Below are positions 1 through 8,846 of a stretch of DNA of 41,970 bases, piece by piece. Location of the stretch: contig NZ_PZJO01000002.1 of assembly GCF_003206575.1 (NCBI RefSeq), positions 118,074 to 160,043 on the forward strand. The letters are read 5' to 3'. Position 1 is the stretch's first letter. The number at the start of each line of letters is the position of its first letter. The notes under the pieces are model-generated. The model saw nothing but the letters and a program-made list of their open reading frames with translations, did no database searches and had not been told where the DNA came from. The position numbers and the translations under genes are program-made. The DNA is from Salinicola endophyticus. Its GTDB lineage: Bacteria > Pseudomonadota > Gammaproteobacteria > Pseudomonadales > Halomonadaceae.

Positions 1-48
1 GCTGCCCGTCTTTTTATGGATGCCACTCTGGATGTCTTCATGGCTGCT

Positions 49-76
49 GCCAGTGACGTCACGCCGTGTCACTGGC
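49..76. repeat. Inverted repeat downstream of cyoE
   Basis: Perfect 9-bp arms (GCCAGTGAC at 49-57, GTCACTGGC at 68-76) enclose a 10-base loop, beginning 9 bases past the cyoE stop. No T-run follows on the minus strand, so this is not a standard intrinsic terminator. It could be a 3'-end stabilising hairpin or a rho-associated end for the cyo transcript. Confidence 0.45.
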
Positions 77-84
77 GGCAAAGG

Positions 85-978
85 TCATCCCAGTGCCAGC
101 GACACGATCGACTCCGCCATTGGCAGGCGGCTGTCGACCGACATCATCACGCTCAGCGCGGTGACCACCATGATCGAGAACCCGAACACCTTGCGGGCCC
201 AGGCCTGATCGTCCTTTGCGCGATAGCCACGCAGGGTGATCCACAGCCAGTAGAGGCCCACTGCCGTGGCCACGATGGCATAGATCCAACCCGTATAGCC
301 GGCCACGCTCAGCATTACAGACGCCACCACGAACAGCGCCGTGTAGATCACGATATGCCGTTTGGCCACACCGATACCACACTTGACCGGCAGCACCGGA
401 ATCGACGCCGAGGCATAATCGTTGAAGCGGAAAATCGCGATCGCGTAGGAGTGGGGCATCTGCCAGATGCTGAAGATGATCAGCAGCAGCAGGGCGCCCA
501 AGTCGAACTGACCGCTCACGGCACAGTAGCCGATCACCGGCGGCGAGGCCCCGGAGAGGCTGCCGATCAGCGTGCCGTAGACCGAATTGCGCTTCAGGTA
601 GAGGCTGTAGGCACCGACGTAGATCGCGAACCCGAAGGCAGCGAAGCCGGTGGCCAGCGGCGTGGTCTGCCACGCCAGCAGGCCGAAACCGAGCGCTCCG
701 AGAATGCAGCCCAGCACCAGCGCGACCGGAATCGAAACCTGTCCGGTGACCATGGCGCGCGACTTTGTGCGCGCCATGTGCCGGTCGATATCCCGATCGA
801 TCACGTTGTTGAAGACGCAGCCGGAGGCCACGACCAGCGAAGTGCCGATCACCGCAGCAAAGAACAGCAGGGGGTCGAAACGGCCACCGGCGGCCAAGAA
901 ATAGCCGCCGATGACTGTCACGAGATTGCCGAAGATGATGCCGGGCTTGGTCAGCAGCAAATAGGGCTTGAGGGCCAT
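85..978 (-). CDS. cyoE: Protoheme IX farnesyltransferase (heme O synthase)
   Basis: Converts heme B to heme O by adding a farnesyl group; heme O is the high-spin heme of the bo3 oxidase encoded just upstream. The 297-residue protein is the usual CyoE length. It has about nine membrane segments and the UbiA-family features: an N-terminal [10 protein letters not shown] stretch and the Asp-rich [15 protein letters not shown] motif that binds the prenyl diphosphate through Mg2+. An in-frame start exists 17 codons upstream, but it would overlap cyoD. The ATG at 978 lies 8 bases after the cyoD stop and gives the family N-terminus. Last gene of the cyoABCDE operon within the window. Confidence 0.95.
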   Translation of the reverse strand: MALKPYLLLTKPGIIFGNLVTVIGGYFLAAGGRFDPLLFFAAVIGTSLVVASGCVFNNVIDRDIDRHMARTKSRAMVTGQVSIPVALVLGCILGALGFGLLAWQTTPLATGFAAFGFAIYVGAYSLYLKRNSVYGTLIGSLSGASPPVIGYCAVSGQFDLGALLLLIIFSIWQMPHSYAIAIFRFNDYASASIPVLPVKCGIGVAKRHIVIYTALFVVASVMLSVAGYTGWIYAIVATAVGLYWLWITLRGYRAKDDQAWARKVFGFSIMVVTALSVMMSVDSRLPMAESIVSLALG

Positions 979-986
979 TTGCGTGC

Positions 987-1319
987 TTAGTTCAGCATCA
1001 TGTTGACGTGGATGTTGTGCATGATCCATAGGGAACCACCAATGATCAGCCCCAGAATACCGACCGTGAAGACGATGGCGATGAAGTTCCAGCCGCCTTC
1101 GGCCTTGGTATTCAGGTGCATGAATAGGACCAGCTGCACCAGCACCTGTGCGATGGCGGTGACCACTACGGTCACCATCATCACCGGCACGCTGAAGCCA
1201 CCGGTCATGACCACACCGAACGCGATCAGCGTCAGCACGATCGAGATGATCAGACCAATGAAGTACGACTTGTAGCTGCCATGGCTGGCGCCGTCATGAG
1301 AGGTATGAATATCGCTCAT
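987..1319 (-). CDS. cyoD: Cytochrome bo3 quinol oxidase subunit IV
   Basis: Small accessory subunit (110 residues) of the bo3 ubiquinol oxidase, involved in assembly and stability. Three hydrophobic helices are visible after a hydrophilic His/Ser-rich N-terminus ([10 protein letters not shown]). The segment with QLVLFMHLN before the third helix is typical of the COX4_pro family. The frame continues upstream into cyoC, but the ATG at 1317-1319 lies 2 bases after the cyoC stop and gives the expected length. Translationally packed within the cyo operon. Confidence 0.94.
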   Translation of the reverse strand: MSDIHTSHDGASHGSYKSYFIGLIISIVLTLIAFGVVMTGGFSVPVMMVTVVVTAIAQVLVQLVLFMHLNTKAEGGWNFIAIVFTVGILGLIIGGSLWIMHNIHVNMMLN

Positions 1320-1321
1320 GG

Positions 1322-1939
1322 TTACATGGCTCCAAACAGGTAGACGAAGGAGAAGACGCAGATCCAGACGATGTCCAGGAAGTGCCAGAACAGGCTCAGG
1401 CACAGCATGCGCGGCTTGGTGACGCTGTCGAGACCACGACGCGAGATCTGGATGAACATGGTCGCGATCCAGATCAGGCCGAAGGTCACGTGCAGGCCGT
1501 GGGTGCCGACCAGCGTGAAGAAGGCCGACAGGAAGGCGCTGCGATCCGGACCATGGCCCTGGGCGATGAGGTGATGGAATTCGTACACTTCCATCGCGAC
1601 AAAGCCGAAGCCGAGCAGGAAGGTCACGGCCAGCCACTTGAGCACGGCGCCGCGATCACCGGCGTTCTGCGCCAGCACGGCGAGACCGAAGGTGAAACTA
1701 CTCACCAGCAGCAGGAACGTCTCGACCAGCACGAAGGGCAGTTCGAAGATCTCCTGAGAGGTCGGGCCGCCGGCGGTGGCGGTACCCAGGACCCCGAAGG
1801 TGGCGAACAGGGATCCGAAGATCACCAGGTCGCTCATCAGGTAGATCCAGAAGCCGAACACCTTCATCGCGCCGGCGTCGTGGTGCTCATGCCCGTCGTG
1901 GGCATGAGCGTCGTGGTTAGTCAGGGTATCGGTTGCCAT
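1322..1939 (-). CDS. cyoC: Cytochrome bo3 quinol oxidase subunit III
   Basis: Subunit III of the heme-copper quinol oxidase in the inner membrane; 205 residues with five hydrophobic segments, as in CyoC. The N-terminus is hydrophilic and very His/Asp rich (several [16 protein letters not shown] residues) before the first helix [16 protein letters not shown], which carries the family GFWIYLMSD signature. The membrane Glu in [11 protein letters not shown] is also conserved in the COX3 family. Two-base gaps separate it from cyoB and cyoD. The His-rich tail may simply be lineage-specific; no metal-binding role can be shown. Confidence 0.95.
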   Translation of the reverse strand: MATDTLTNHDAHAHDGHEHHDAGAMKVFGFWIYLMSDLVIFGSLFATFGVLGTATAGGPTSQEIFELPFVLVETFLLLVSSFTFGLAVLAQNAGDRGAVLKWLAVTFLLGFGFVAMEVYEFHHLIAQGHGPDRSAFLSAFFTLVGTHGLHVTFGLIWIATMFIQISRRGLDSVTKPRMLCLSLFWHFLDIVWICVFSFVYLFGAM

Positions 1940-1941
1940 GG

Positions 1942-3924
1942 TTACGCCTGCATCTCCAACCGTTTGTGGTATTCACGCTCGGTCTTTTCGACCTCGGCAG
2001 CGGGGATGTGGTAGTCCACGTCATCGTTGTGGATACGCACCATGAAGGTCACGAACATCCCGATGGCGCCAACCGCGACCAGCCACCAGATGTGCCACAC
2101 CAGAGCGAAGCCGAAGATCAGGCTGAACAGCCCCAGGATCGGACCTTCGTTGGTGTTCTTGGGCATGTGCACGTCTTCGAAGTGGGTCGACAGCTCACGC
2201 TTGAAGCCACCCGGCTGTTGCTTCATCTCCCAGTAGCTGTCGATGGAGTGCACCGTCGGCAGATGGGCGAAGTTGTAGTTCGGGGGCGGCGAAGAAGTGG
2301 ACCACTCCAGGGTACGGGCATCCCACGGATCGCCAGTCACGTCGCGGTTCTTCTCGCGGTCGCGAATACTTACCACCAGCTGGATCACGATGCAGGCAAT
2401 ACCCATGGCGATGACCACGGCGCCGAACCAGGCGACGATCATCAGCGGCTGCCACTCGGTCTGCTCGTAGGACTGCATGCGACGCATGGCACCGAAGAAG
2501 CTCAGCGCGTAGAGCGGCATGAAGGCCAGGTAGAAGCCGACCAGCCAGCACCAGAAGGAGCGCTTGCCCCATTTTTCGCTCAGGGTGAAACCGAACGCTT
2601 TCGGGAACCAGTAGGTGAAGCCGGCCATCATGCCGAAGACCACGCCGCCGATGATGACGTTATGGAAGTGGGCAATGACGAACAGGCTGTTGTGCAGCAC
2701 GAAGTTGGCACCCGGTACCGCCAGCATGACGCCGGTCATACCACCCAGGGTAAAGGTGATGATGAAACCGATGGTCCACAGCACCGGAGCGGTGAACTCG
2801 AGACGGCCGCGGTACATGGTGAACAGCCAGTTGAAGATCTTCACGCCCGTGGGTATCGCGATGATCATCGTCGTGATGCCGAAGAAGGCGTTGACGTTGG
2901 CACCGGCACCCATGGTGAAGAAGTGGTGCAGCCAGACGATGAACGACAGGAAGGTGATCGCCACCGTGGCCCAGACCATGGTCTTGTAGCCGAACAGACG
3001 CTTCTTGGTGAAGGTCGAGATGACCTCGGAGAAGACACCGAACGCCGGCAGGATCAGGATGTACACCTCAGGGTGGCCCCAGGCCCAGATGAGGTTGACG
3101 TACATCATCTGGCTGCCGCCCATGTCGTTGGTGAAGAAGTGCATCCCCAGGTAGCGATCCAGCGTGAGCAGGGCGATGGTCGCGGTCAGGATCGGGAACG
3201 ACAGGATGATCAGGACGTTGGTGCACAGTGCCGTCCAGGTGAAGATCGGCATGCGGAACAGCGACATGCCCTTGGTGCGCATCTTCAGGATGGTCACGAA
3301 GAAGTTGATGCCGGTCAGGGTCGTCCCGATACCCGATATCTGCAGTGACCATATCCAGTAGTCGACCCCGACATCGGGACTGTACTTCAACTCCGATAGC
3401 GGCGCGTAGGCCAGCCAGCCGGTCTTGGCGAATTCACCGATGACCAGCGAGACGTTGACCAGAATGACGCCGGCAGCGAAGAGCCAGAAGCTGACGTTGT
3501 TCATGAACGGGAAGGCAACGTCGCGAGCACCGATCTGCAGCGGCACCACCAGGTTCATCAGACCGATGACCATGGGCATGGCGACGAAGAAGATCATGAT
3601 CACACCGTGAGCGGTGAAGATCTGATCGTAGTGGTGGGGCGGTAGGTACCCCTCGGCGCCACCAGCCGCTATGGCCTGCTGGGTACGCATCATGATCGCG
3701 TCGGCAAAGCCGCGGACCAGCATTACCAGGGCGACCAGGAAATACATGATCCCGATCTTCTTGTGGTCGATGGAAGTGATCCAGTCGCGCCACAGATAGC
3801 CCCACTTGCGATAGTAGGTAATGAGCCCGACAACCAGGGCGCCGACGATTCCGATGACCGTCGCCGTGACCATGATGATCGGCTCATGGTAGGGAATCGA
3901 ATCTAAGCTGAGTTTTCCGAACAT
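1942..3924 (-). CDS. cyoB: Cytochrome bo3 quinol oxidase subunit I
   Basis: Catalytic subunit that reduces O2 to water with electrons from ubiquinol and pumps protons. The 660-residue length matches CyoB, with about 15 membrane segments. Visible heme-copper motifs are [12 protein letters not shown] (CuB His cross-linked to Tyr), the His pair in WLHHFFTMG (CuB) and FVIAHFHNV (axial His of the two hemes). The ATG at 3922-3924 gives the family N-terminus [15 protein letters not shown] and lies 4 bases after the cyoA stop; an upstream in-frame start at 3948 would overlap cyoA. Core gene of the operon. Confidence 0.97.
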   Translation of the reverse strand: MFGKLSLDSIPYHEPIIMVTATVIGIVGALVVGLITYYRKWGYLWRDWITSIDHKKIGIMYFLVALVMLVRGFADAIMMRTQQAIAAGGAEGYLPPHHYDQIFTAHGVIMIFFVAMPMVIGLMNLVVPLQIGARDVAFPFMNNVSFWLFAAGVILVNVSLVIGEFAKTGWLAYAPLSELKYSPDVGVDYWIWSLQISGIGTTLTGINFFVTILKMRTKGMSLFRMPIFTWTALCTNVLIILSFPILTATIALLTLDRYLGMHFFTNDMGGSQMMYVNLIWAWGHPEVYILILPAFGVFSEVISTFTKKRLFGYKTMVWATVAITFLSFIVWLHHFFTMGAGANVNAFFGITTMIIAIPTGVKIFNWLFTMYRGRLEFTAPVLWTIGFIITFTLGGMTGVMLAVPGANFVLHNSLFVIAHFHNVIIGGVVFGMMAGFTYWFPKAFGFTLSEKWGKRSFWCWLVGFYLAFMPLYALSFFGAMRRMQSYEQTEWQPLMIVAWFGAVVIAMGIACIVIQLVVSIRDREKNRDVTGDPWDARTLEWSTSSPPPNYNFAHLPTVHSIDSYWEMKQQPGGFKRELSTHFEDVHMPKNTNEGPILGLFSLIFGFALVWHIWWLVAVGAIGMFVTFMVRIHNDDVDYHIPAAEVEKTEREYHKRLEMQA

Positions 3925-3928
3925 GACG

Positions 3929-4858
3929 TTACTCCGCTGCCTGCGCACTCATGGGCATTGAAGGCTCCTGTGCTTGGTTGTGCTCGCCATGACTCTGCGG
4001 ACCACCGTGACCAGACTTGTAGCTTCTGATCAGGTCGCCGTAGAAGTCGGGCGAAACCTGCGAGAAATACTGCACCGGCGCACCGATGCTCGGCTGTGCC
4101 AGCTTGTCGTAGTCGGCCGGGAACATCATCGTCTTGGGCGACTGCTTGACCTTGTCGACCCAGGCCTGGAAATCGGCTTGCGACGTCACATGGGCGTCGA
4201 ACAGCATTTCCGAGAAACCTTCGCCGCTGTAGTGGGTCGAACGACCACGGAAGGTGCCGATCTCACTGCCTTCGAGATAGACGTCGTTGTTCATCCCGGC
4301 CATGGCATAGATCTGGCTGCCAAGGTTGGGAATCATGAACGAATTCATCACCGTGCCCGAGGTAACCCGGAAATGCACAGGCGTGTTGACCGGCATGGCC
4401 AGCTCGTTGACCGTGGCGATGCCCTGCTCGGGATAGATGAACAGCCATTTCCAGTCGAGCGAGATCGCGTCGATGGTCATGGTTTCATCTTCACTGGCGA
4501 TCGGCTTGTGCGGATCGTAAGTGTGCGACGTCTGCCAGGTGAGAATCCCCAGGAAGAGGATGATGACGCATGGGATGGCCCATACGAACAGCTCGATGAC
4601 GTTGGAGTGCTCCCAGTTCGGCGTGTACTTGGCCGCCAGGTTGGTGCCGCGATACTTCCAGGCGAACAGGATGGTCATCACGATGACCGGAATGACCACG
4701 ATCAGCATCAAACCGAAAGCGGTGATGATCAGCGACTTGAGCCCCTGACCGATAGGACCGCTAGGGTCCATCAGTGCCGAACCGCAACCGCTCAACAGCA
4801 GTGGCACGGTCAGCCACGTCATCACACTCAAATACTTGAGGGAGTTCCTTTTTCTCAT
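3929..4858 (-). CDS. cyoA: Cytochrome bo3 quinol oxidase subunit II (lipoprotein)
   Basis: Quinol oxidase subunit II, 309 residues. It has a lipoprotein signal peptide ending in LLLSGC (lipidated Cys about residue 25), two membrane helices, then a periplasmic cupredoxin domain. The CuA-ligand cysteines of cytochrome c oxidases are missing from the copper-site region (around [16 protein letters not shown]), as expected for a quinol-using enzyme. The C-terminal tail is His/Gln/Pro rich. First gene of cyoABCDE; the ATG is at 4856-4858, about 50 bases downstream of the predicted start of transcription. Confidence 0.96.
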   Translation of the reverse strand: MRKRNSLKYLSVMTWLTVPLLLSGCGSALMDPSGPIGQGLKSLIITAFGLMLIVVIPVIVMTILFAWKYRGTNLAAKYTPNWEHSNVIELFVWAIPCVIILFLGILTWQTSHTYDPHKPIASEDETMTIDAISLDWKWLFIYPEQGIATVNELAMPVNTPVHFRVTSGTVMNSFMIPNLGSQIYAMAGMNNDVYLEGSEIGTFRGRSTHYSGEGFSEMLFDAHVTSQADFQAWVDKVKQSPKTMMFPADYDKLAQPSIGAPVQYFSQVSPDFYGDLIRSYKSGHGGPQSHGEHNQAQEPSMPMSAQAAE

Positions 4859-4914
4859 CTCACGACCCCAGTGGAGGAAAGCTTTTGGCCCTGCAACATC
4901 GGCTAGCGGCCTGC

Positions 4915-4942
4915 ATCATACGCCGCTCGCCAGGGCTGACAA
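4915..4942 (-). promoter_or_regulatory. Predicted sigma70 promoter of cyoABCDE
   Basis: On the minus strand, TTGTCA (4942-4937) and TATGAT (4920-4915) are separated by 16 bases. This predicts transcription starting near 4908 and a leader of about 50 bases before the cyoA ATG. No FNR/Anr or Arc site was confidently recognised. Confidence 0.6.
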
Positions 4943-5763
4943 CTCGAATGACGAGGACCGCCGTTGCGATCGGCCTCGACAAGTCGCCAACGAAGTAGGG
5001 ATTTCGCGGACGACATTGTACCTAAAAAAACCTTGCCCAGCAGGCCGGCGGCAGCAAAGTGCCGCGTGTGTGGCGATTTGTCGCACTGCCTGTCGCACCC
5101 TTTGACGTTGGTCGTCGCGCGGGCGCTTGGCGATCGTGTTACGACGCCATCCAGACTAGTTCATCGGCTTGCAGCGTGCGCTCTGAAGGCATAGCGCCTT
5201 CGACGTGATGGTCACGCGAGTCCGCTACCGAAAACGACGGCGCCCATCATGCCGATACCCGGGAGCGCATGCCAGACCGGGGTTCGGTGCGACCTGCGGT
5301 GCCGAGGCACAATCCAGCCAGCACATCCGAAGAGAAAGCACATCGACAAGCATCTCGGACTGGCTGACGGAAGCGTGCCACTGGCGGCTTGCCCGTGACT
5401 GTCTTTCTGAATCGAGTCAGATCAGATAGCCCGGGGCGGCCGAACAGAAGGTATGGACGCATGGACGGCGGATCCGGATGACACGATGACAGGCTGACCA
5501 ACGACCGGCCCATCCCCACTCTCCTTGAGTTCGCATAATATATATTATGTTAAATATGATGCGCGGCGAACCGATGCAAGACAGCCTGGGCTGACCCGAG
5601 TCGATATGCCAGCCGCTTGTCTGGCCTGTCTCCTTCACTCGTCAGCGTATCTCGAGGCAGCCCGCTAGCCAGCCTTCTTCCTTTCTTTACCTTTGCCACG
5701 CGTGCGTGGCCGCTCGGTTCCCGGCCAGTCGTCCGGTGGCTCTGCTTACGGTGAGCGCGTAGA
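4943..5763. other. Long spacer between cyoA and zur, no convincing gene
   Basis: About 820 bases upstream of the cyo promoter and before zur. Short open frames occur on both strands, but none has a plausible ribosome binding site or a protein-like composition. The stretch holds the AT-rich palindrome at 5534-5549 and a short hairpin (GCCACGC/GCGTGGC, 5695-5710). It may contain a regulatory RNA or the remains of a lost gene; neither can be shown from the sequence. Confidence 0.5.
5534..5549. repeat. Perfect 16-bp AT-rich palindrome
   Basis: CATAATATATATTATG is its own reverse complement. It stands out as strongly AT-rich in a high-GC region, about 215 bases upstream of zur. It could be an operator or part of a promoter. 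It does not match the Zur or Fur consensus well. Confidence 0.5.
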
Positions 5764-6243
5764 ATGGCCAATTCTTTGAACAACGGCTCGGGATTGTCGA
5801 TGATCGACTCGGATGCCCTGCTCAGACAGGCAGACCAACAGTGCCAGGAACGCGGTGTGCGCTTCACACCGATCCGGCGCCGCGTGCTCGAACTGATCTC
5901 CACCACACCCGGTGGGCTCAAGGCTTACGATCTACTCGACCGGCTCTCCGACGAACATGCCGCAGCGCGTCCGCCAACGGTCTATCGTGCGCTCGACTTT
6001 CTCATCGAGCAGGGTCTGGTGCACCGCATCGAATCGCTCAACGCCTATATTGCCTGCCCGTGCCCGGAGCACGTGCATCGTTTCCAGCTATTGATCTGTC
6101 GTCACTGCGGCCGTGTCGAGGAGCTGCATCAGGAAGCCGTTGGCGAATTACTGGCGAGTACGGCGCGTGAACGCGGCTTCACCATCCAGCGCCAGACCAT
6201 CGAGCTACTGGGTACTTGCGACACCTGTCGCGATAGCGCCTGA
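5764..6243 (+). CDS. zur: Zinc uptake regulator, Fur family
   Basis: Fur-family repressor of 159 residues, most like Zur, which represses high-affinity zinc uptake when zinc is plentiful. A winged helix covers about residues 20-90 (GVRFTPIRRRVLELI, recognition segment RPPTVYRALDFLIEQGLVHRIES). The dimerisation domain follows, with two CxxC pairs (C112/C115, C152/C155) for the structural zinc. The ESLNAYIAC segment after the wing is Zur-like rather than Fur-like. No znuABC lies beside it in this window, unlike many gammaproteobacteria. The ATG at 5800 is an alternative start; 5764 is kept because GGTGAG lies 8 bases upstream. Confidence 0.82.
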   Translation: MANSLNNGSGLSMIDSDALLRQADQQCQERGVRFTPIRRRVLELISTTPGGLKAYDLLDRLSDEHAAARPPTVYRALDFLIEQGLVHRIESLNAYIACPCPEHVHRFQLLICRHCGRVEELHQEAVGELLASTARERGFTIQRQTIELLGTCDTCRDSA

Positions 6244-6310
6244 GCGCGCCTGAAGAACCCTCGGAACCTACCCGGCGAGAGCCTATTTTCCCCAGCCAAC
6301 GAGAGACACC

Positions 6311-6754
6311 ATGTCACGCCTGTTTCACGATCTGGAGAACGCTGCGGCCGGCACGCAAGTGTCGCTGGCCGAGCTCATCGAGAATGCCCGCTGGAACGCC
6401 GACGGTCTGATGCCGGCGATCGCGCAGCAGCACGATAGCGGCGAAGTGCTGATGATGGCCTGGATGAACGCCGCTGCCCTGCGCGAAACGCTGCAGACCG
6501 GCCAGGTCTGTTACTGGTCACGTTCACGCCAGACCTTCTGGCGCAAGGGCGAGACTTCGGGTCAACGCCAGCGTCTGATCGAGGCGCGCCTCGACTGTGA
6601 TGGCGACACCCTGCTGCTCAAGGTCGAACAGACCGGCCCTGCCTGCCACACCGGGCGCCGCGACTGCTTCTACATTCGTCTTTCCGAAGAGACCGGCGAG
6701 GTCGATCGCGAACCGCTGATCGCGCCCGAGGAGCTCTACGGCACGCCGCGCTGA
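6311..6754 (+). CDS. hisI: Phosphoribosyl-AMP cyclohydrolase
   Basis: Third step of histidine biosynthesis: hydrolytic opening of the adenine ring of phosphoribosyl-AMP. The 147-residue protein is the stand-alone cyclohydrolase (not fused to HisE). Conserved motifs are [14 protein letters not shown], the Mg-binding D95/D97/D99 triplet in DCDGD, and zinc ligands C96, C112 and C119 ([12 protein letters not shown]). It lies 67 bases after zur and 4 bases before yidD, so the last two are probably co-transcribed. No other his gene is present in the window. Confidence 0.93.
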   Translation: MSRLFHDLENAAAGTQVSLAELIENARWNADGLMPAIAQQHDSGEVLMMAWMNAAALRETLQTGQVCYWSRSRQTFWRKGETSGQRQRLIEARLDCDGDTLLLKVEQTGPACHTGRRDCFYIRLSEETGEVDREPLIAPEELYGTPR

Positions 6755-6758
6755 TCCG

Positions 6759-7148
6759 ATGCTGCGCCGCCTCGCCACGACACTCATGACCGGGATGATC
6801 CAGGGGTATCGTTACCTGATCAGCCCCCTGCTCGGCCCCCGCTGCCGCTTTTGGCCGACCTGTTCCAGCTATGCGCTGGAGGCGATCAAGCTGCACGGGC
6901 CGTGGCGTGGCGGCTGGCTGACGCTCAAGCGGTTGAGCAAGTGCCATCCGCTGCACCCGGGTGGCGTCGACCCGGTGCCCGAGCCGCAGCATCGCTGCGG
7001 CTGCGCGGCTCGCGAGACGTCCCGCGACGGCGCTATCCACGACACCCCTGTCCACGACACCCACGATGGCACACGCGACGGCAGTTGCCAGAGAACAGCT
7101 GACGCCACGGCCACCTCCGAACACGACAAAGACCGCGACGCGCGCTGA
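6759..7148 (+). CDS. yidD: Membrane protein insertion efficiency factor YidD
   Basis: YidD-family protein that assists YidC in inserting proteins into the inner membrane. The first 80 residues carry the family signature: [27 protein letters not shown], then the H-G-x-W-R/G-G and C-H-P-x-x-x-G-G motifs. It has an N-terminal amphipathic helix rather than a signal peptide. At 129 residues it is longer than the usual 70-90. The extra C-terminus is hydrophilic and low complexity (repeats of HDT, DGTRDG), probably disordered. It is normally next to rnpA/yidC; here it follows hisI by 4 bases. Confidence 0.88.
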   Translation: MLRRLATTLMTGMIQGYRYLISPLLGPRCRFWPTCSSYALEAIKLHGPWRGGWLTLKRLSKCHPLHPGGVDPVPEPQHRCGCAARETSRDGAIHDTPVHDTHDGTRDGSCQRTADATATSEHDKDRDAR

Positions 7149-7178
7149 CTAGTGCAGGCGATGTCGTGGCGCGGCGGT

Positions 7179-7595
7179 TCAGGCGGCCTGAGCGTCACGT
7201 GCGGTGGCGTGGATGCGCTCCAGCATGGCGTGCAGCCCGTTGCTGCGCGTGGGCGACAGGTGCTTGTCGAGCCCCAGTTCGGCGAGGAAGGTCGGCTGGC
7301 TGTCGAGAATCTCCTGCGGCTCCCGCGCGTCGTAAATGCGCAGCAGAATCGCGATCAGCCCGCTGACGATGGCCGCATCCGAGGTGGCGCGAAAACGTAA
7401 CCGCCCTGCTTCCGGTGTCGCTGTCATCCACACGTTGGACTGACACCCTTCTATCTTGTGCGCCGGGGTACGCTCCGCTTCCGGGAACGGTGGCAACTGA
7501 CGCCCCATGTCGATGATGTACTGATAGCGATCCATCCAGTTGTCGAACATCGAGAATTCGTCGAGCAGTTCGGCCTGGGCCTGTGCGATGCTCAT
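7179..7595 (-). CDS. sufE: SufE-family cysteine desulfurase sulfur acceptor
   Basis: SufE/CsdE-type protein (138 residues) that accepts persulfide sulfur from a SufS/CsdA desulfurase and passes it to Fe-S assembly. The acceptor cysteine is C51 in the motif EGCQSNVW. The fold signature continues with ATSDAAIVSGLIAILL and LGLDKHLSPTRSNGLHAM. The ATG at 7595 has an AGGAGA ribosome site 6 bases upstream. It stands alone here, with no suf operon beside it, so it could serve CsdA instead (CsdE). Confidence 0.9.
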   Translation of the reverse strand: MSIAQAQAELLDEFSMFDNWMDRYQYIIDMGRQLPPFPEAERTPAHKIEGCQSNVWMTATPEAGRLRFRATSDAAIVSGLIAILLRIYDAREPQEILDSQPTFLAELGLDKHLSPTRSNGLHAMLERIHATARDAQAA

Positions 7596-7683
7596 GGGCT
7601 CTCCTTGGTTGGCGATCGCGCCATTATAGAGGCTCTTGGCGGCCTACCCCAGCCACACCGGTGGCATGCCCATGACGAATCGA

Positions 7684-7707
7684 TTTTACGTATCGTTTTT
7701 ACGTAAA
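7684..7707. promoter_or_regulatory. Tandem palindromic operator-like site upstream of the KfrA-like gene
   Basis: TTTTACGTA occurs at 7684-7692 and again at 7697-7705, a 13-base period. Each copy contains the palindrome TACGTA, and the outer arms TTTACGT/ACGTAAA (7685-7691, 7701-7707) also form an inverted repeat. It sits about 130 bases before the gene at 7838, just before a possible -10 (TATGCT, 7713-7718). KfrA proteins are known to repress their own promoters, so autoregulation is a reasonable inference. Confidence 0.5.
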
Positions 7708-7837
7708 TGGCCTATGCTGTCAGCGAGGCCGTCAGGGTTCCCTACACCGACTCGACGGCAGAACGAAGGAAAGCGCCGCAGAAGCGCTTCCGAGTAGTGA
7801 ACAAGATACGAAGTTATCAGAGTACAGGGAGCACCAC

Positions 7838-8809
7838 ATGGCTCGTAACGGCATCCGCTACGACGACGTCTGTCGCGCGATCGAGACCTTGAAACACCGC
7901 GGTGAAACGGTCAGCGTGCAGAAGATCCGCGATTTCCTCGGCACCGGCAGCTACACCACCATCAGCGACCACCTGCGCGAATGGCGCCTGCGCCAGGACA
8001 CCAGCGCCGTCAGCAGCATTCCTCGCACCCAAGAGCGCCCGGAGCTGCTCGAGGGCTGGGTCGCCGACATCTGGGACAAGGCGCAGCAGGCGGCCTACGA
8101 AAAGCTTGCGGTCTATCGTCAGCAGGCCGACGAACAGATTCTCGACGCCAACGAGGCCAGCCAGGCCGCGCAGCGCCAGTGCGAGGATGCCGAACAGCGA
8201 CTCGCAGCGCTCAACGAGCACATGCTCAACGCCCAGGAGCGGCTCGAGAAAAAGACCAATGAAGCGGCGCATCTACAGGCGGAGCTGCAGGCGCTACAGG
8301 CGCAGCAGCAGCAGCAGCAGAAACGCCTGACCCAGCTGGAGCAGACCTGCCAGCGCCATCAGCAGGCGCTGGAACAGGCCGAACGGCAGCACCGCGAGGC
8401 GCTGGCCAAGCAGCAGCAGACCCATCAGACCAAGCTGGCCCAGGAAGAGAAGCGCCACGAGGCTGCCGAGAGCCGACTGATGACCCTGCTCGACGAGGCG
8501 CGCCAGGAACGACTCAAGCAGGAAAAGCAGTATGAGCAGCGCTTGTCGACGCTGGATCAGCGCAGCGAGCGACTGCAGATCGATCTCTCCGAGCAGCGCC
8601 GGCAGTACACCCAGCTGCAGGAGTCACTGCGCGCCGACAAGGCGCACACCGAGCAGCTCGAGAGCGAGCGCCGCCTGAGCGACGACCGTCAGCAGACGCT
8701 GCAGCAGGAGAAACAGCGCCTGGAGACCGAGCTGAAAAATCTGCGCGCCTCCAACCGCGAGCTGCATGATCGCCTCTCCCGCGCCGCCCTGCCCCCGACC
8801 GCTGTCTGA
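7838..8809 (+). CDS. KfrA-like DNA-binding protein with long coiled coil
   Basis: 323 residues. The N-terminal part (about 1-110) matches the KfrA_N DNA-binding domain: GIRYDDVCRAIETLKHRGE, then SVQKIRDFLGTGSYTTISDHLREWR, a helix-turn-helix style segment. From about residue 105 to 310 the protein is almost entirely Gln/Glu/Arg/Lys-rich heptad sequence, a long alpha-helical coiled coil. Plasmid KfrA binds DNA, represses itself and can form extended nucleoid-like assemblies; chromosomal homologues are common in halomonads and pseudomonads, with roles not well established. ATG with AGGGAG upstream. A tandem palindrome precedes the gene. Confidence 0.8.
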   Translation: MARNGIRYDDVCRAIETLKHRGETVSVQKIRDFLGTGSYTTISDHLREWRLRQDTSAVSSIPRTQERPELLEGWVADIWDKAQQAAYEKLAVYRQQADEQILDANEASQAAQRQCEDAEQRLAALNEHMLNAQERLEKKTNEAAHLQAELQALQAQQQQQQKRLTQLEQTCQRHQQALEQAERQHREALAKQQQTHQTKLAQEEKRHEAAESRLMTLLDEARQERLKQEKQYEQRLSTLDQRSERLQIDLSEQRRQYTQLQESLRADKAHTEQLESERRLSDDRQQTLQQEKQRLETELKNLRASNRELHDRLSRAALPPTAV

Positions 8810-8846
8810 GCGCCGCTCCTGCGCGACCCCGCCCCCGACTGACGGT

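Noticed and set aside
1-41. Possible start of another minus-strand gene (ATG at 39-41) after cyoE
   Set aside because: Only 13 codons are visible, no ribosome site is present, and an inverted repeat lies just before it; cannot be supported.
1933-3348. Long open frame antisense to cyoB (and similar ones opposite cyoC and cyoA)
   Set aside because: Composition is a shadow of the real gene (His/Asp/Glu/Gln rich), with no ribosome site; cyoB on the other strand has all family motifs.
5205-5429. Small plus-strand frame in the cyoA-zur spacer
   Set aside because: Arg/Ser-rich, no ribosome site and no similarity to a known protein type.
8296-8325. CAG-rich triplet repeat within the KfrA-like gene
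   Set aside because: It encodes a poly-Gln-like part of the coiled coil in frame; ordinary for this protein type rather than a separate repeat element.
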